DNA of 64,000 bases from contig NZ_JAFBCE010000001.1 of NCBI RefSeq assembly GCF_016907555.1, positions 2,480,001-2,544,000 on the forward strand. The letters run 5' to 3'. The notes beneath the pieces are model-generated. The model worked only from the letters and a program-made list of their open reading frames with translations, had not been told where the DNA came from and ran no database searches. This DNA is from Microbacterium laevaniformans. GTDB taxonomy: Bacteria > Actinomycetota > Actinomycetes > Actinomycetales > Microbacteriaceae. Numbering within the stretch: position 1 is the first letter of the stretch; each line of letters starts with the position of its first letter. The translations under genes were made by a program, and so were the position numbers. Below, piece by piece: positions 28,396 to 37,401 of this stretch.

Positions 28396-29177
28396 GCGCG
28401 TCCCTTTTCAGAGGTGGGCGAGGTGGATGCCGCGGCGAACGCCGCGACCCGGGCCTTCGCCTGCGGGGTGTCGAAGCTGGCGCCGATCGTGCGGGCTTCG
28501 TCGTCGAGGTTGTCGGCGAAGGCGCGACGCGCGCCGGCGCGGACGAGGCGCTTGGCATGACCGAAGGCCGCGGTCGCGCCGTCGAGCCAGAATCGGGCCA
28601 ACTCGGCGGCACGTGCACCCGGGTCGTCGGCGATCTCGGTGACCAGACCCCACTCGAGCGCGGTGGCCGCGTCGATGGTGAGGTCATCGAGCAGAATCCG
28701 CAGCGCGCGGGTCTGCCCCACCGCCGCCGGAAGCAGCGTCGAGACGCCGAGATCGGGGGTGAGGCCGATATTGGCGTACTTGCTCACGAAGCGCGCCCGG
28801 GGCCCTGCGACGACGTAGTCGGCCGTGAGCATCAGACCGAGTCCCCCACCCGCGACGGCGCCCTGCACCGCCGCGACGATCGGGATATCGGAGTCGACGA
28901 ACGTGCGGATGCCGTCGTGGATCACGCGCGCCATCGCTGTGATGTCGTCGCCGCTCGAGCCGGAGGCCGCCATCTCGACGACGTCGCCGCCGGCGCAGAA
29001 GGCGGGACCCGCGGCATCCAGCACGATGGCGCCGACCGTCGGATCGGCGGTGATCTCGTGGGCGAGGTCGCGCCAGAGCGTGCCCATCTCGAAGCCCATG
29101 GCGTTCAGCGACGCGGGCCGGTTGAACGTGAGTCGGGCGAGCGCGCCGTCGCGGGTGTGGATGATCGAGGCGGTCAC
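28392..29177 (-). CDS. Enoyl-CoA hydratase/isomerase family protein
   Basis: 261 aa crotonase fold. [12 protein letters not shown] carries the oxyanion-hole CAGGD, and [18 protein letters not shown] the second oxyanion glycine. The first catalytic Glu of typical hydratases is not obvious, so isomerase or hydrolase activity is possible. It overlaps the SDR genes on both sides by 4 bp (ATGA). A beta-oxidation-like pathway for a branched or aromatic acyl-CoA is likely. Confidence 0.9.
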   Translation of the reverse strand: MTASIIHTRDGALARLTFNRPASLNAMGFEMGTLWRDLAHEITADPTVGAIVLDAAGPAFCAGGDVVEMAASGSSGDDITAMARVIHDGIRTFVDSDIPIVAAVQGAVAGGGLGLMLTADYVVAGPRARFVSKYANIGLTPDLGVSTLLPAAVGQTRALRILLDDLTIDAATALEWGLVTEIADDPGARAAELARFWLDGATAAFGHAKRLVRAGARRAFADNLDDEARTIGASFDTPQAKARVAAFAAASTSPTSEKGRA

Positions 29178-29935
29178 TTCGGCGCCATCCGGATGGCGCC
29201 GTCGAGGCGGATGGTCTCACCGTTGAGGTAGCCGTTGCGTACGATCTCGGCGACCAGGCTCGCGTATTCGTCCGGCCTCCCGAGGCGGGCCGGGTAGGGA
29301 ACCTGCTGACCGAGACTGTGCTGCGCAGCCTCCGGGAGACCGGCGAGCATCGGGGTCTCCATGATCCCGGGGGCGATGGTGACCACACGGATGCCGTAGC
29401 GCGCGAGCTCGCGGGCGATCGGCAGCGTCATCGCGTGCACACCGCCCTTGCTCGCGGAGTAGGCGGGCTGGCCGATCTGACCGTCGAAGGCCGCCACCGA
29501 GGCCGTGTTGACGATGACGCCGCGGTCGCCGCCGTCGGTGGGCTCCGTCTTCGCGATGGCGGCGGAGGCCTGCGCGATGACGTTGTACGTGCCCACGAGG
29601 TTGACACGCACGATGCGCTCGAAGTGTGCGAGATCGCTCGGCGACCCGTCGCGCTCGAGCACCTTGGCGGGCGGAGCGATACCGGCGCAGTTGACGACCA
29701 CCCGCAGCGGCGCCTGCGCCACGGCGGCGTCGACGGCGGCGGCGATCTGCGTCGGGTCGGTGACGTCGGCGGCCGCGAAGGAGCCGCCGAGTTCCGCAGC
29801 CCGTTCGGTGCCGGCGGAGGTGGGGAGGTCGACGATCACGACGTGCGCGCCCGCATCGGCGAGGCGTCTCGCGGTGGCCAGGCCGAGGCCGCTGGCCCCG
29901 CCGGTGACGAGCGCGGATGCGCCGGCGATATCCAT
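29174..29935 (-). CDS. SDR-family 3-hydroxyacyl-CoA dehydrogenase (HSD17B10-like)
   Basis: 253 aa. [17 protein letters not shown] is the cofactor motif; [11 protein letters not shown] and [20 protein letters not shown] carry the NAG and Tyr-x3-Lys active-site elements. The pattern is close to type-2 3-hydroxyacyl-CoA dehydrogenases, which oxidise branched 3-hydroxyacyl-CoA. It is the first gene of a three-gene coupled operon. GAAGGAG precedes the ATG. The 96-bp region upstream holds a short hairpin and a possible -10 TATGCT. Confidence 0.92.
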   Translation of the reverse strand: MDIAGASALVTGGASGLGLATARRLADAGAHVVIVDLPTSAGTERAAELGGSFAAADVTDPTQIAAAVDAAVAQAPLRVVVNCAGIAPPAKVLERDGSPSDLAHFERIVRVNLVGTYNVIAQASAAIAKTEPTDGGDRGVIVNTASVAAFDGQIGQPAYSASKGGVHAMTLPIARELARYGIRVVTIAPGIMETPMLAGLPEAAQHSLGQQVPYPARLGRPDEYASLVAEIVRNGYLNGETIRLDGAIRMAPK

Positions 29936-29962
29936 GGATTCTCCTTCGAAGTCCGGACTGCT

Positions 29963-29981
29963 CCCGTCGCTCAGCGACGGG
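29963..29981 (-). other. Short hairpin in the leader of the acyl-CoA operon
   Basis: CCCGTCGC and GCGACGGG pair over 8 bp around the loop TCA, 28-46 bp before the ATG. It may end the upstream small gene or protect the operon leader. Confidence 0.45.
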
Positions 29982-30031
29982 TCGTGCTACTGAGTGCCAG
30001 CATACGCGGTACTAGGTCTCACCATGCCATC

Positions 30032-30439
30032 TCAGTGTGCTCGGAGGATCTCCCCCAGCCGCGCCAGCAGAGCGTCGGGACGGGCGAGCCGCACCCGCGC
30101 GTAAGGAACGGCGACCACGTGATCGACGAGACGCGCCGCCAGCGCGGCATCCCGCCGCCGGTATCCCGAGAGGTAGTGCGCCGTCGCGCGCCACTCCAGG
30201 ACCGCGCCGTCGTCGGTCGTGACCCGGACGGGAAAGGTCGGTGTCTCGGCGATATCCCCCGACGAGCCGCCGAAGATGCCCTCGATCAGTGGAACGAGGG
30301 TGTCGCCGAGAGCGGGCTGGAGGCCGTCGGGACGCAGACGAACGTGGCGAGCCGCGGCATCACCGAGAGCCACAGCCGGCCCATCGGTGTCCTCGAGTGC
30401 GGTGAGCGCGCCGACACGGCGGGCGACGGAGGTGGGCAC
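30032..30439 (-). CDS. Hypothetical protein
   Basis: 135 aa, soluble, no signal peptide or membrane segment. I do not recognise the family. Visible features: a central block IEGIFGGSSGDIAETPTFPV and a basic Ala/Arg/Leu-rich C-terminus. GTG start at 30439. It is divergent from the kinase gene at 30492 and 96 bp upstream of the acyl-CoA operon in the same direction. Codon use is normal for the window, so it is probably a real gene. Confidence 0.55.
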   Translation of the reverse strand: MPTSVARRVGALTALEDTDGPAVALGDAAARHVRLRPDGLQPALGDTLVPLIEGIFGGSSGDIAETPTFPVRVTTDDGAVLEWRATAHYLSGYRRRDAALAARLVDHVVAVPYARVRLARPDALLARLGEILRAH

Positions 30440-30491
30440 GCTTCATCTCACCACGGACACACTCGCGTGCGCGAGAGGCAGGATGGGTGCC

Positions 30492-31358
30492 GTGAGCATC
30501 CCCGGCGACGACATCGAGGTTCCCCCGTCCGTGCGCCGGCTCGCGGGAGGCGCCCTCCTCACGGCGGTCTGGCGCAACGCGATCGGCGGAGTCACCTTCT
30601 GCAGCGACGACGGTCGCTACATCAAGTACGGACCGCGGAACGCGGAGACGACGATGGCCGGCGAAGTGGCGCGGCTGGCCTGGGCGGGCGCGTACACACC
30701 GGTGCCGCAGGTGCTGGTCCACGGCGCCGACGACCGGCATGAGTGGATGGTGACCCGGGCGATCCCGGCGCGATCCGCCGTCGATCCGCACGGGCTCGCC
30801 GACCCTGCGACGGCGGCGGCCGCCGTCGGGGCAGGGCTGCGCGCGCTCCACGACGCGCTGCCCGTGCGAGACTGCCCGTTCGATTGGTCGGTGCCGGCTC
30901 GCGTCCGGGCGGCGAAACGGCGCGGCATCCGACTCCCCCCGCAGCTGGCGGCAGCGCCCCCGGTCGATCGACTCGTCGTCTGCCACGGTGACGCATGCTG
31001 CCCGAACACGCTGCTCGACCACGACGGTCGCTTCAGCGCCCACGTCGACCTCGGCGCGCTAGGGGTCGCCGACCGCTGGGCCGACATCGCGGTCGCCGCG
31101 ATGAGCACCGAGTGGAACTACGGACCGGGCTGGGAGCGTCCGCTGCTGGCGGCCTACGGCGTCGCACCCGACCTGGTCCGCATGGCCTTCTACCGAGAGC
31201 TCTGGAACGCGACCAGACCCCGGCCCCCGCCGAACGGAATCGGGGTCGCATACGGCCGTCATTCCTCGCGAGAGGCGACCGTCTGCGACCCCGATCCGGG
31301 TATCGCGCGGAGCGAGATCAGTTCACGTCGGCGTCGACCCAGTCCATCGACTTGGTGA
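30492..31358 (+). CDS. Aminoglycoside 3'-phosphotransferase-like kinase (APH family)
   Basis: 288 aa from GTG 30492, which has CAGGAT 7 nt upstream (leaderless pattern); ATG 30483 is an alternative. The Brenner motif [10 protein letters not shown] and the Mg-binding Asp of [17 protein letters not shown] are intact, so it should transfer phosphate from ATP. Whether the acceptor is an aminoglycoside is unknown. APH(3') proteins end near the equivalent of [10 protein letters not shown]; here about 45 further Arg/Pro/Ser-rich residues follow, and the last 41 bp run antisense through the end of glpK. A lost stop codon or frameshift near 31215 is likely. Confidence 0.8.
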   Translation: MSIPGDDIEVPPSVRRLAGGALLTAVWRNAIGGVTFCSDDGRYIKYGPRNAETTMAGEVARLAWAGAYTPVPQVLVHGADDRHEWMVTRAIPARSAVDPHGLADPATAAAAVGAGLRALHDALPVRDCPFDWSVPARVRAAKRRGIRLPPQLAAAPPVDRLVVCHGDACCPNTLLDHDGRFSAHVDLGALGVADRWADIAVAAMSTEWNYGPGWERPLLAAYGVAPDLVRMAFYRELWNATRPRPPPNGIGVAYGRHSSREATVCDPDPGIARSEISSRRRRPSPSTW

Positions 31359-32832
31359 CAGCCTTCTTCCACAGGCGCAGCTGACGCTCGCGCTCGGCGA
31401 CGTCGTCGTTCGGCGTCCAGCGCTTGTCCTCCTGCCAGTTCGCCCGCAGCTCGTCGAGGTCGTTCCAGAAGCCGACCGCGAGTCCCGCCGCATACGCCGC
31501 GCCGAGCGCCGTCGTCTCGGCGACGACGGGGCGGACGACCGGCACACCGAGGATGTCGGCCTGGAACTGCATGAGCGTGTCGTTGGCGATCATGCCGCCG
31601 TCGACCTTCAGCTCGGTGAGGTCCACACCCGAGTCCGCGTTGACGGCATCCAGCACCTCGCGCGTCTGGAAGGCCGTGGCCTCCAGCGCGGCACGGGCGA
31701 TGTGGTTGCGGTTCGCGAAGCGGGTGAGACCGACGATCGCGCCGCGGGCGTCGGGACGCCAGTACGGCGCGAACAGGCCCGAGAATGCCGGGACGAAGTA
31801 CACGCCGCCGTTGTCCTCGACCTTGGCGGCCAGCTCCTCCACCTCGGGGGCGGAGGAGATGATACCGAGCTGGTCGCGCAGCCACTGGATGAGCGACCCG
31901 GTGACGGCGATCGACCCCTCCAGCGCGTAGTGGGCGGGCCCGTCGCCGAGCTTGTAGCCGACCGTCGTGAGCAGACCGTTCTCGCTCTTCACGATCTCGG
32001 TTCCGGTCTGGAAGATCAGGAAGTTGCCGGTGCCGTAGGTGTTCTTGCTCTCGCCGGCATCGAACGCCGCCTGGCCGAACGTCGCCGCCTGCTGGTCGCC
32101 GAGGATGCCGGCCACCGGAGTCTCGCGCAGGAGCGACGTGTCGCGCGCCTCGCCGTAGACCTCGCTGGAGGAGCGGATCTCGGGCATCATCGAGCGCGGC
32201 ACACCGAAGTCGGCGAGGATGTCGTCGCGCCATTCGAGGGTCTTCAGGTCCATGAACAGCGTCCGCGATGCGTTCGTGACGTCGGTCGCGTGCACGCCGC
32301 CGTCGGGGCCGCCCGTGAGGTTCCAGAGCACCCACGTGTCGGTCGTGCCGAAGATCAGGTCACCGGCTTCGGCCTTCTCGCGCGCACCCTCAACGTTCTC
32401 GAGGATCCAGACGATCTTCGTGCCCGAGAAGTACGTGGCCAGCGGCAGGCCCACGATGTCCTTGTAGCGCTCGACTCCCGCGTCGCCCGCGAGCCGGTCG
32501 ACGATGGGCTGGGTGCGCGTGTCCTGCCAGACGATCGCGTTGTACACCGGGATGCCGGTGTTCTTGTCCCACACGACGGCGGTCTCACGCTGGTTCGTGA
32601 TGCCGACCGCGGCGATGTCGTGCCGCGTCAGGTTCGCACGGCCGAGCGCGATGCCGATGACCTCGCGCATGTTGTCGCGGATCTCGATCGGGTCGTGCTC
32701 GACCCAGCCGGCGCGCGGCATGATCTGCTCGTGCTCCTTCTGGCCGACGGAGATGATCGAGCCCTTCTTGTCGAAGACGATCGCGCGGCTGGAGGTGGTG
32801 CCCTGGTCGAGGGCGATGATGTAGTCACTCAT
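31318..32832 (-). CDS. glpK: Glycerol kinase
   Basis: 504 aa, full length. It phosphorylates glycerol to sn-glycerol 3-phosphate. The opening [15 protein letters not shown] is the FGGY phosphate-binding motif, with [18 protein letters not shown] and [15 protein letters not shown] blocks further in. ATG at 32832 gives the normal N-terminus; the open frame upstream is not conserved. It follows glpF by 47 bp as the third gene of glpD-glpF-glpK. Its 3' end overlaps the APH-type gene on the other strand. Confidence 0.97.
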   Translation of the reverse strand: MSDYIIALDQGTTSSRAIVFDKKGSIISVGQKEHEQIMPRAGWVEHDPIEIRDNMREVIGIALGRANLTRHDIAAVGITNQRETAVVWDKNTGIPVYNAIVWQDTRTQPIVDRLAGDAGVERYKDIVGLPLATYFSGTKIVWILENVEGAREKAEAGDLIFGTTDTWVLWNLTGGPDGGVHATDVTNASRTLFMDLKTLEWRDDILADFGVPRSMMPEIRSSSEVYGEARDTSLLRETPVAGILGDQQAATFGQAAFDAGESKNTYGTGNFLIFQTGTEIVKSENGLLTTVGYKLGDGPAHYALEGSIAVTGSLIQWLRDQLGIISSAPEVEELAAKVEDNGGVYFVPAFSGLFAPYWRPDARGAIVGLTRFANRNHIARAALEATAFQTREVLDAVNADSGVDLTELKVDGGMIANDTLMQFQADILGVPVVRPVVAETTALGAAYAAGLAVGFWNDLDELRANWQEDKRWTPNDDVAERERQLRLWKKAVTKSMDWVDADVN

Positions 32833-32879
32833 GAGTGGACGTCCTTGTCTAGGTGTCTGTGTTGAGGATCGGGAACGGA

Positions 32880-33638
32880 TCAGATGTGCGCGAGGTGCAG
32901 CAGCGCCGGAGCGGCGAGCGCGGCGATCGTGCCACCGAGCAGCGGGCCGACGACCGGCACCCAGGCGTAGGACCAATCGCTGGAGCCCTTGCCCTTGATC
33001 GGGAGGATCGCGTGGGCGATGCGGGGACCGAGGTCACGAGCCGGGTTGATGGCGTAGCCGGTCGGGCCACCGAGCGAGGCGCCGATGCCGACCACGAGGA
33101 GGGCGACGGGGACGGCGGTGAGCGGGCCGAGGGCGCCCGGCGTGCCGATCTGGACGTCACCGTAGTCGGCGAACGCGAAGATGACGAACACGAGCACGAA
33201 GGTGCCGATGACCTCGGTGATCAGGTTCCAGCCGTAGGAGCGGATGGCGGGACCGGTGGAGAAGACGCCGAGCTTGGTGGCCGCGTCCGGCTCCTCGTCG
33301 AAGTGCTGCTTGTAGGCGAGCCAGCAGAGCACCGCACCGATGAACGCGCCGACCAGCTGCGCGGCGATCGCGACGAAGAACTGCGCGACGCCGATCTTGC
33401 CGGCGATCAGCAGGGCGATGGAGACGGCCGGGTTCAGCTGTGCACCGGAGTAGGAGGAGACGAGCACACCCGCGAACACCGCGAGGCCCCAGCCCCAGTT
33501 GATCATCAGCGTCCCGCCGCCGAAGCCCTTTGACTTGGCGAGGATGACGTTGGCGACGACGCCACCGCCGAGCAGGAGCAGCATCGCCGTCCCGACGAGC
33601 TCTGACACGAAGTAGAGCCCGAGATTGATGTCGTGCAT
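32880..33638 (-). CDS. glpF: Glycerol uptake facilitator (aquaglyceroporin, MIP family)
   Basis: 252 aa, six membrane segments. Both pore NPA boxes are present: [11 protein letters not shown] and [12 protein letters not shown]; the Asp after the second box is the mark of glycerol rather than water channels. It supplies glycerol to GlpK encoded 47 bp downstream. Confidence 0.95.
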   Translation of the reverse strand: MHDINLGLYFVSELVGTAMLLLLGGGVVANVILAKSKGFGGGTLMINWGWGLAVFAGVLVSSYSGAQLNPAVSIALLIAGKIGVAQFFVAIAAQLVGAFIGAVLCWLAYKQHFDEEPDAATKLGVFSTGPAIRSYGWNLITEVIGTFVLVFVIFAFADYGDVQIGTPGALGPLTAVPVALLVVGIGASLGGPTGYAINPARDLGPRIAHAILPIKGKGSSDWSYAWVPVVGPLLGGTIAALAAPALLHLAHI

Positions 33639-33695
33639 GTCAGCATTGACCTTTCTGCAGAGGTTCCCCCGGCGACGCCGCCGGGTGGGAAGGAT

Positions 33696-33723
33696 GGCCT
33701 GAAGGGGATGCCGGCGTCAGGCC
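33696..33723 (-). other. Inverted repeat between glpD and glpF
   Basis: GGCCTGA (33696-33702) and TCAGGCC (33717-33723) pair around a 14-nt loop. A second 7-bp stem CCCGGCG/CGCCGGG lies beside it. Together they may partially terminate after glpD. Confidence 0.45.
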
Positions 33724-33756
33724 GCGCCGGATTCTAGAAGCGGCTCCTCCTGCCTC

Positions 33757-35484
33757 TCATGCGCTCAAGGGCGCCAGGTGGGAGGTTTCCACATCGATGC
33801 GGTGCCGCTCCTGGAGCTCGCGGGCCGCGTCGTCGATCTGGGCTCGGATGGCATCGGCATCCCACCCGAGCACGGGGGCAGCCGCCTCCGCGACCTCGGC
33901 GAGGGTGTCGGCGGTCACGCCGCCGACGAACGCGATGTGCGTGCGGCGCAGCAGCAGATCGATGAGCGTGACGACCTCCTCACGCTCGGCCAGGAAGGCG
34001 ATCTCCTCCGCCGAGTAGCCCGGGGCGTGTTCGAGGGGGCGCTGGTTGACCGGCAGCGTTCCGAGCATCTCGGTCGCGTAGGTGCCGTAGCGCTCCAGCA
34101 TGCGATCGGCGAACGCGGCGCTGTGCGCTCCACGATGGGCCTCGAGCCAGCGCGAGCGGTCGGTGTCGGTGCGCGGGTATCCGGCGCCGCCGCCGATGGC
34201 GAGATCGAGCGTCGAGATCCGGCGCGGACGCCCGAGCGCGGCGAGCACCTCGGTGGACAGGTGCTCGGCGAGGGCACGGAAGGTGGTCCACTTCCCGCCG
34301 ACCAGGCTCATCACCGGAACGCCGGCGGCACCGCCCAGGCGCGCCTTCTCGATGCGGTAGTCGCGCGACACGAAGCCCGGCGCGAGGTCGTCGTGCCGGG
34401 GCAGCGGGCGGATGCCCGAGAACGTGTAGACGATCTGCGAGCGGTCGACCGCGATGTGCGGGAAGACCTGTGCGATGAGGTCGAAGAAGTACGAGATCTC
34501 GTCGTCGGTGCAGACGGTCGGCGTCGACGGGTCGGCGTCGATGTCGGTCGTTCCGACCATGACGCGGCCCTTGAGCGGGTAGATGAGCACGATCCGGCCG
34601 TCGGCCGCCTCGAAGAAGATCTCGTTGCCGCGGGTCGCCTCCAGCAGCTCCGCGTTCTCGAGCACGATGTGCGAGCCCTTCGTGCCGCCCATGAATCGGG
34701 TGGGGGTGCCCAGAGCGTCATTGGTGAGGTCGGTCCAGGGGCCGCTCGTGTTGACGACGACGTCGGCGGTGAAGGGGAACTCCTCGCCGGTGACGGCATC
34801 GCGGATGATGACCGCCTTCCCGTCGGCGCCGACGACGGGCGCGTAGTTCGCGGCGCGCGCGGACTCCTCCCGGGCACCGTCGCGCAGCACGTCCAGCGCG
34901 AGGCGCTCGGGGTCGTGCATGGAGGCGTCGTAGTAGGTCGCGGTGTAGCGGAACCGGTCGTCGAGGTCGGGGAACAGCTCGCGCGAGCGGCGACGCCCGT
35001 GGAACCGATGGCGCGGGACGGCCCCCCCGTCGCGCGAGAAGGTGTCGTACATGACGAGACCGAGCTTGATCAGCAGCGCACCGCGCTCGCTCGGCTTGCC
35101 GCGGCCGTGCGTGACGAGCAGACGGAAGGGCGCAGTGAGGATGCCCGAGAAGGTGCGGTGGATCGGAATCGTCGTGGGCAGCGGGCGCACGAAGTGGGGC
35201 GCGTTGCGCACGAGCCGGTTGCGCTCGGTCACCGACTCCTTCACGAGGCGGAACTCGCCGTTCTCCAGATACCGCACACCGCCGTGGATCATGTGGCTGG
35301 ATGCCGAGGACGCGCCGCTCACGTAGTCGTCGCGTTCCACGAGGGCGACGTCGACGCCCTGCAGCGCGAGGTCGCGGAACGTCGCGATGCCGTTGATTCC
35401 ACCCCCGATGATGAGAACTTCCGCGTGGGGGCGGTCCTTCAGGGCCTGGATGTTCGGACGGATCGTCGCCTTCGACTCGGTCAT
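33757..35484 (-). CDS. glpD: Aerobic glycerol-3-phosphate dehydrogenase
   Basis: 575 aa flavoprotein. It oxidises glycerol 3-phosphate to DHAP at the membrane and passes electrons to quinone. The FAD motif VLIIGGGINGIATFRDLALQG opens the protein, with SSASSHMIHGGVRYLE and the C-terminal GlpD-type domain. ATG at 35484 gives the standard N-terminus. It leads the glp operon and is divergent from a SorC-type regulator with two operator-like repeats between them. Confidence 0.96.
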   Translation of the reverse strand: MTESKATIRPNIQALKDRPHAEVLIIGGGINGIATFRDLALQGVDVALVERDDYVSGASSASSHMIHGGVRYLENGEFRLVKESVTERNRLVRNAPHFVRPLPTTIPIHRTFSGILTAPFRLLVTHGRGKPSERGALLIKLGLVMYDTFSRDGGAVPRHRFHGRRRSRELFPDLDDRFRYTATYYDASMHDPERLALDVLRDGAREESARAANYAPVVGADGKAVIIRDAVTGEEFPFTADVVVNTSGPWTDLTNDALGTPTRFMGGTKGSHIVLENAELLEATRGNEIFFEAADGRIVLIYPLKGRVMVGTTDIDADPSTPTVCTDDEISYFFDLIAQVFPHIAVDRSQIVYTFSGIRPLPRHDDLAPGFVSRDYRIEKARLGGAAGVPVMSLVGGKWTTFRALAEHLSTEVLAALGRPRRISTLDLAIGGGAGYPRTDTDRSRWLEAHRGAHSAAFADRMLERYGTYATEMLGTLPVNQRPLEHAPGYSAEEIAFLAEREEVVTLIDLLLRRTHIAFVGGVTADTLAEVAEAAAPVLGWDADAIRAQIDDAARELQERHRIDVETSHLAPLSA

Positions 35485-35581
35485 CGCTCTTCCTTCCGCG
35501 GCTTCGCAGTGTCTCGCCGCGCGTTTTTCACGGTGGAACGGATCTACACTGAAACGTCGGTGAACGAACGCGCAAACGATC

Positions 35582-35595
35582 TGAACATACGTGCA
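35582..35595. promoter_or_regulatory. Operator-like repeat 1 (TGAACATACGTGCA)
   Basis: The 14-mer fits TG[AC]AC-N4-GTGCA and lies between divergent glpD and its regulator. It recurs 29 bp to the right. Confidence 0.55.
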
Positions 35596-35610
35596 TCGTA
35601 GCCCGCACTC

Positions 35611-35624
35611 TGCACGAATGTGCA
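35611..35624. promoter_or_regulatory. Operator-like repeat 2 (TGCACGAATGTGCA)
   Basis: A perfect inverted repeat TGCAC-N4-GTGCA, 16 bp before the regulator start. The 29-bp spacing to repeat 1, about three helical turns, fits a multimeric SorC-family regulator bound on one face. Confidence 0.6.
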
Positions 35625-35639
35625 TGATCAGGAGGACCC

Positions 35640-36626
35640 GTGAGCATCGAGACCGACCACGAGGCGCGAGCCCGTGACGCGCTGCACGCCGCACAGCTGT
35701 ATTACGTGCAGGACCAGACGATGGAGCAGATCGCCGCCGAGATGAAGCTGTCGCGATCGTCGGTCTCGCGCCTGATCGCGCACGCCCGTGAGATCGGCCT
35801 GGTGGAGATCACGGTTCATTCGCCGCAGGAGGCCACGAGCGTCGTCGCCCGCCGACTGTCCGAGCGCTACGGCATCTCGGTGCATGTCGTCAGCACTCCG
35901 CCGCGGACGACCGACGCCGAGCGCCTGGAGCGCACCGCGCGCACCGCGGCGCACGTCCTGTCGACCACGCTCGATCCCCAGGCGAGCATCGGCATCGCCT
36001 GGGGTGCGACGGTGTCGGCGATCGCCCGTCATCTGCCCACCAAGCGGTTGCGCGAATCGCAGATCGTCCAGATGAACGGCGCGGCGAACGAGTCGACCTC
36101 GGGCATCAGCTACTCGGGGGCCATTCTGGAGCGCTTCGGCCAGGCGTTCGGCACGGACGTCCAGCAGTTTCCCGTGCCCGCCTTGTTCGACGACCCGCAT
36201 ACGAAGCAGCTGCTGTGGCGAGAGCGCTCCATCCGCCGCGTGGTGGACGCGCAGGCGCGCGTGCAGGTGTTCGTGTTCGGGCTGGGCTCCCCCCAGGCCG
36301 ACGTTCCCTCGCACGTCTATGCCGGCGGCTATCTGACCGGGGAGGACCTGAGGATGCTGCTGCGCGACGGTGTCGTCGGCGACTGCGCCACCGTGTTCTA
36401 CCGGCTGGACGGCTCGACCTCCGGCATCGAGCTCAACGACCGCTCGAGCGGGCCTTCCTTCGACGTCATCCGCCGTATCCCTCGTCGCCTGTGCGCCGTG
36501 TCGAGCCTGTCCAAGATCGACGCGCTGCGCGGCGCGCTGGCGGCGGGGCTGATCACCGAACTGGTCGTCGAGGAGGCGCTCGCCCGCCGCGTCGTGGAGC
36601 TGCCGCTCAACGCGGGCCGAGGATGA
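35640..36626 (+). CDS. SorC/DeoR-type sugar-binding transcriptional regulator (glycerol locus)
   Basis: 328 aa. The N-terminal HTH (QTMEQIAAEMKLSRSSVSRLI, residues about 26-46) is followed by a SorC effector domain (IGIAWGATVSAIARHL, VFGLGSPQ, GDCATVFY, GLITELVVEEALARRVVEL). Such domains bind phosphorylated sugars; glycerol 3-phosphate or DHAP is the natural guess. GTG start 4 nt after GGAGGA. It is divergent from glpD. Its last 20 bp overlap the end of the ECF transporter gene on the other strand. Confidence 0.92.
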   Translation: MSIETDHEARARDALHAAQLYYVQDQTMEQIAAEMKLSRSSVSRLIAHAREIGLVEITVHSPQEATSVVARRLSERYGISVHVVSTPPRTTDAERLERTARTAAHVLSTTLDPQASIGIAWGATVSAIARHLPTKRLRESQIVQMNGAANESTSGISYSGAILERFGQAFGTDVQQFPVPALFDDPHTKQLLWRERSIRRVVDAQARVQVFVFGLGSPQADVPSHVYAGGYLTGEDLRMLLRDGVVGDCATVFYRLDGSTSGIELNDRSSGPSFDVIRRIPRRLCAVSSLSKIDALRGALAAGLITELVVEEALARRVVELPLNAGRG

Positions 36627-37401
36627 AGTTCCACGTGCCCGCGGCGACGGCGACCGACACGGAGACCGCCGAGATCGCGACGCCCACCGCCACGAGCATC
36701 CACTCCCGCCGGCCGAAGCGGGAGAGGCGGGCCCAGGTTCGGCGACCGGGAGCACCGAAGCCGCGGGCCTCCATCGCGGTGGCGAGCTTGGAGCCGCGCC
36801 GGATGGAGAGCACGAGCAGGGCGAACGCCATGCCGGCGAAGCGTCGAATCCGACCCTGATCGGCGATGCCGCGGGCCCGGCGGGCCAGTTCGAGAGCCCT
36901 CCAGTCCTCGAGGAATAGTCCGACCATCCGCAGTCCCGCCAGCGCGCCGAGCACGAAGCGCGCGGGCAGGTGCCAGACCTGGGCGAGCCCGTCGGCCAGA
37001 TCGGTGGGATCGACGGTGACGAACAGCACGACCGAGGGCAGAGCCACGGCGAGCACGCGGAAGAAGGTCGCGACGGCGAGCGTGAGCGAGCCCTCGCTGA
37101 TGCGCACGACGAACCACTCGACGTAGACCTGCCCGGACGCCGCGCCGTAGAGCGCGATCGTCAGGGCCGTCAGGGGCGCGGCCAGCCACACCGGCCACGT
37201 CCGCATCCAGAACTCGCGCCAGCGCAGCCCCGCGAACAGGAAGAGGACGCTCTCCAGCGCCAGCGCGACCGCAGCCGACACCCAGTCCAGTGTCACGATC
37301 AGGGGCAGGGCGATCACGGCGCTGGCGGCGAGCTTGGCGACCGGGTTGAGCTGTGCGACGACACCGGGCCGGGTGCGCGTGTTCGCGGCGAGCAGGCTCA
37401 T
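36607..37401 (-). CDS. ECF transporter T component (YkoC-like)
   Basis: 264 aa. Membrane segments surround the two cytosolic coupling helices containing the ARG signatures LARRARGI and AMEARGFGAPGRR, which bind the ATPase. ATG at 37401 overlaps the ATPase stop (ATGA). With the ATPase and the YkoE-like S component upstream it forms a complete energy-coupling-factor importer. The TPP riboswitch at the head of the operon points to a thiamine precursor. Confidence 0.92.
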   Translation of the reverse strand: MSLLAANTRTRPGVVAQLNPVAKLAASAVIALPLIVTLDWVSAAVALALESVLFLFAGLRWREFWMRTWPVWLAAPLTALTIALYGAASGQVYVEWFVVRISEGSLTLAVATFFRVLAVALPSVVLFVTVDPTDLADGLAQVWHLPARFVLGALAGLRMVGLFLEDWRALELARRARGIADQGRIRRFAGMAFALLVLSIRRGSKLATAMEARGFGAPGRRTWARLSRFGRREWMLVAVGVAISAVSVSVAVAAGTWNFILGPR

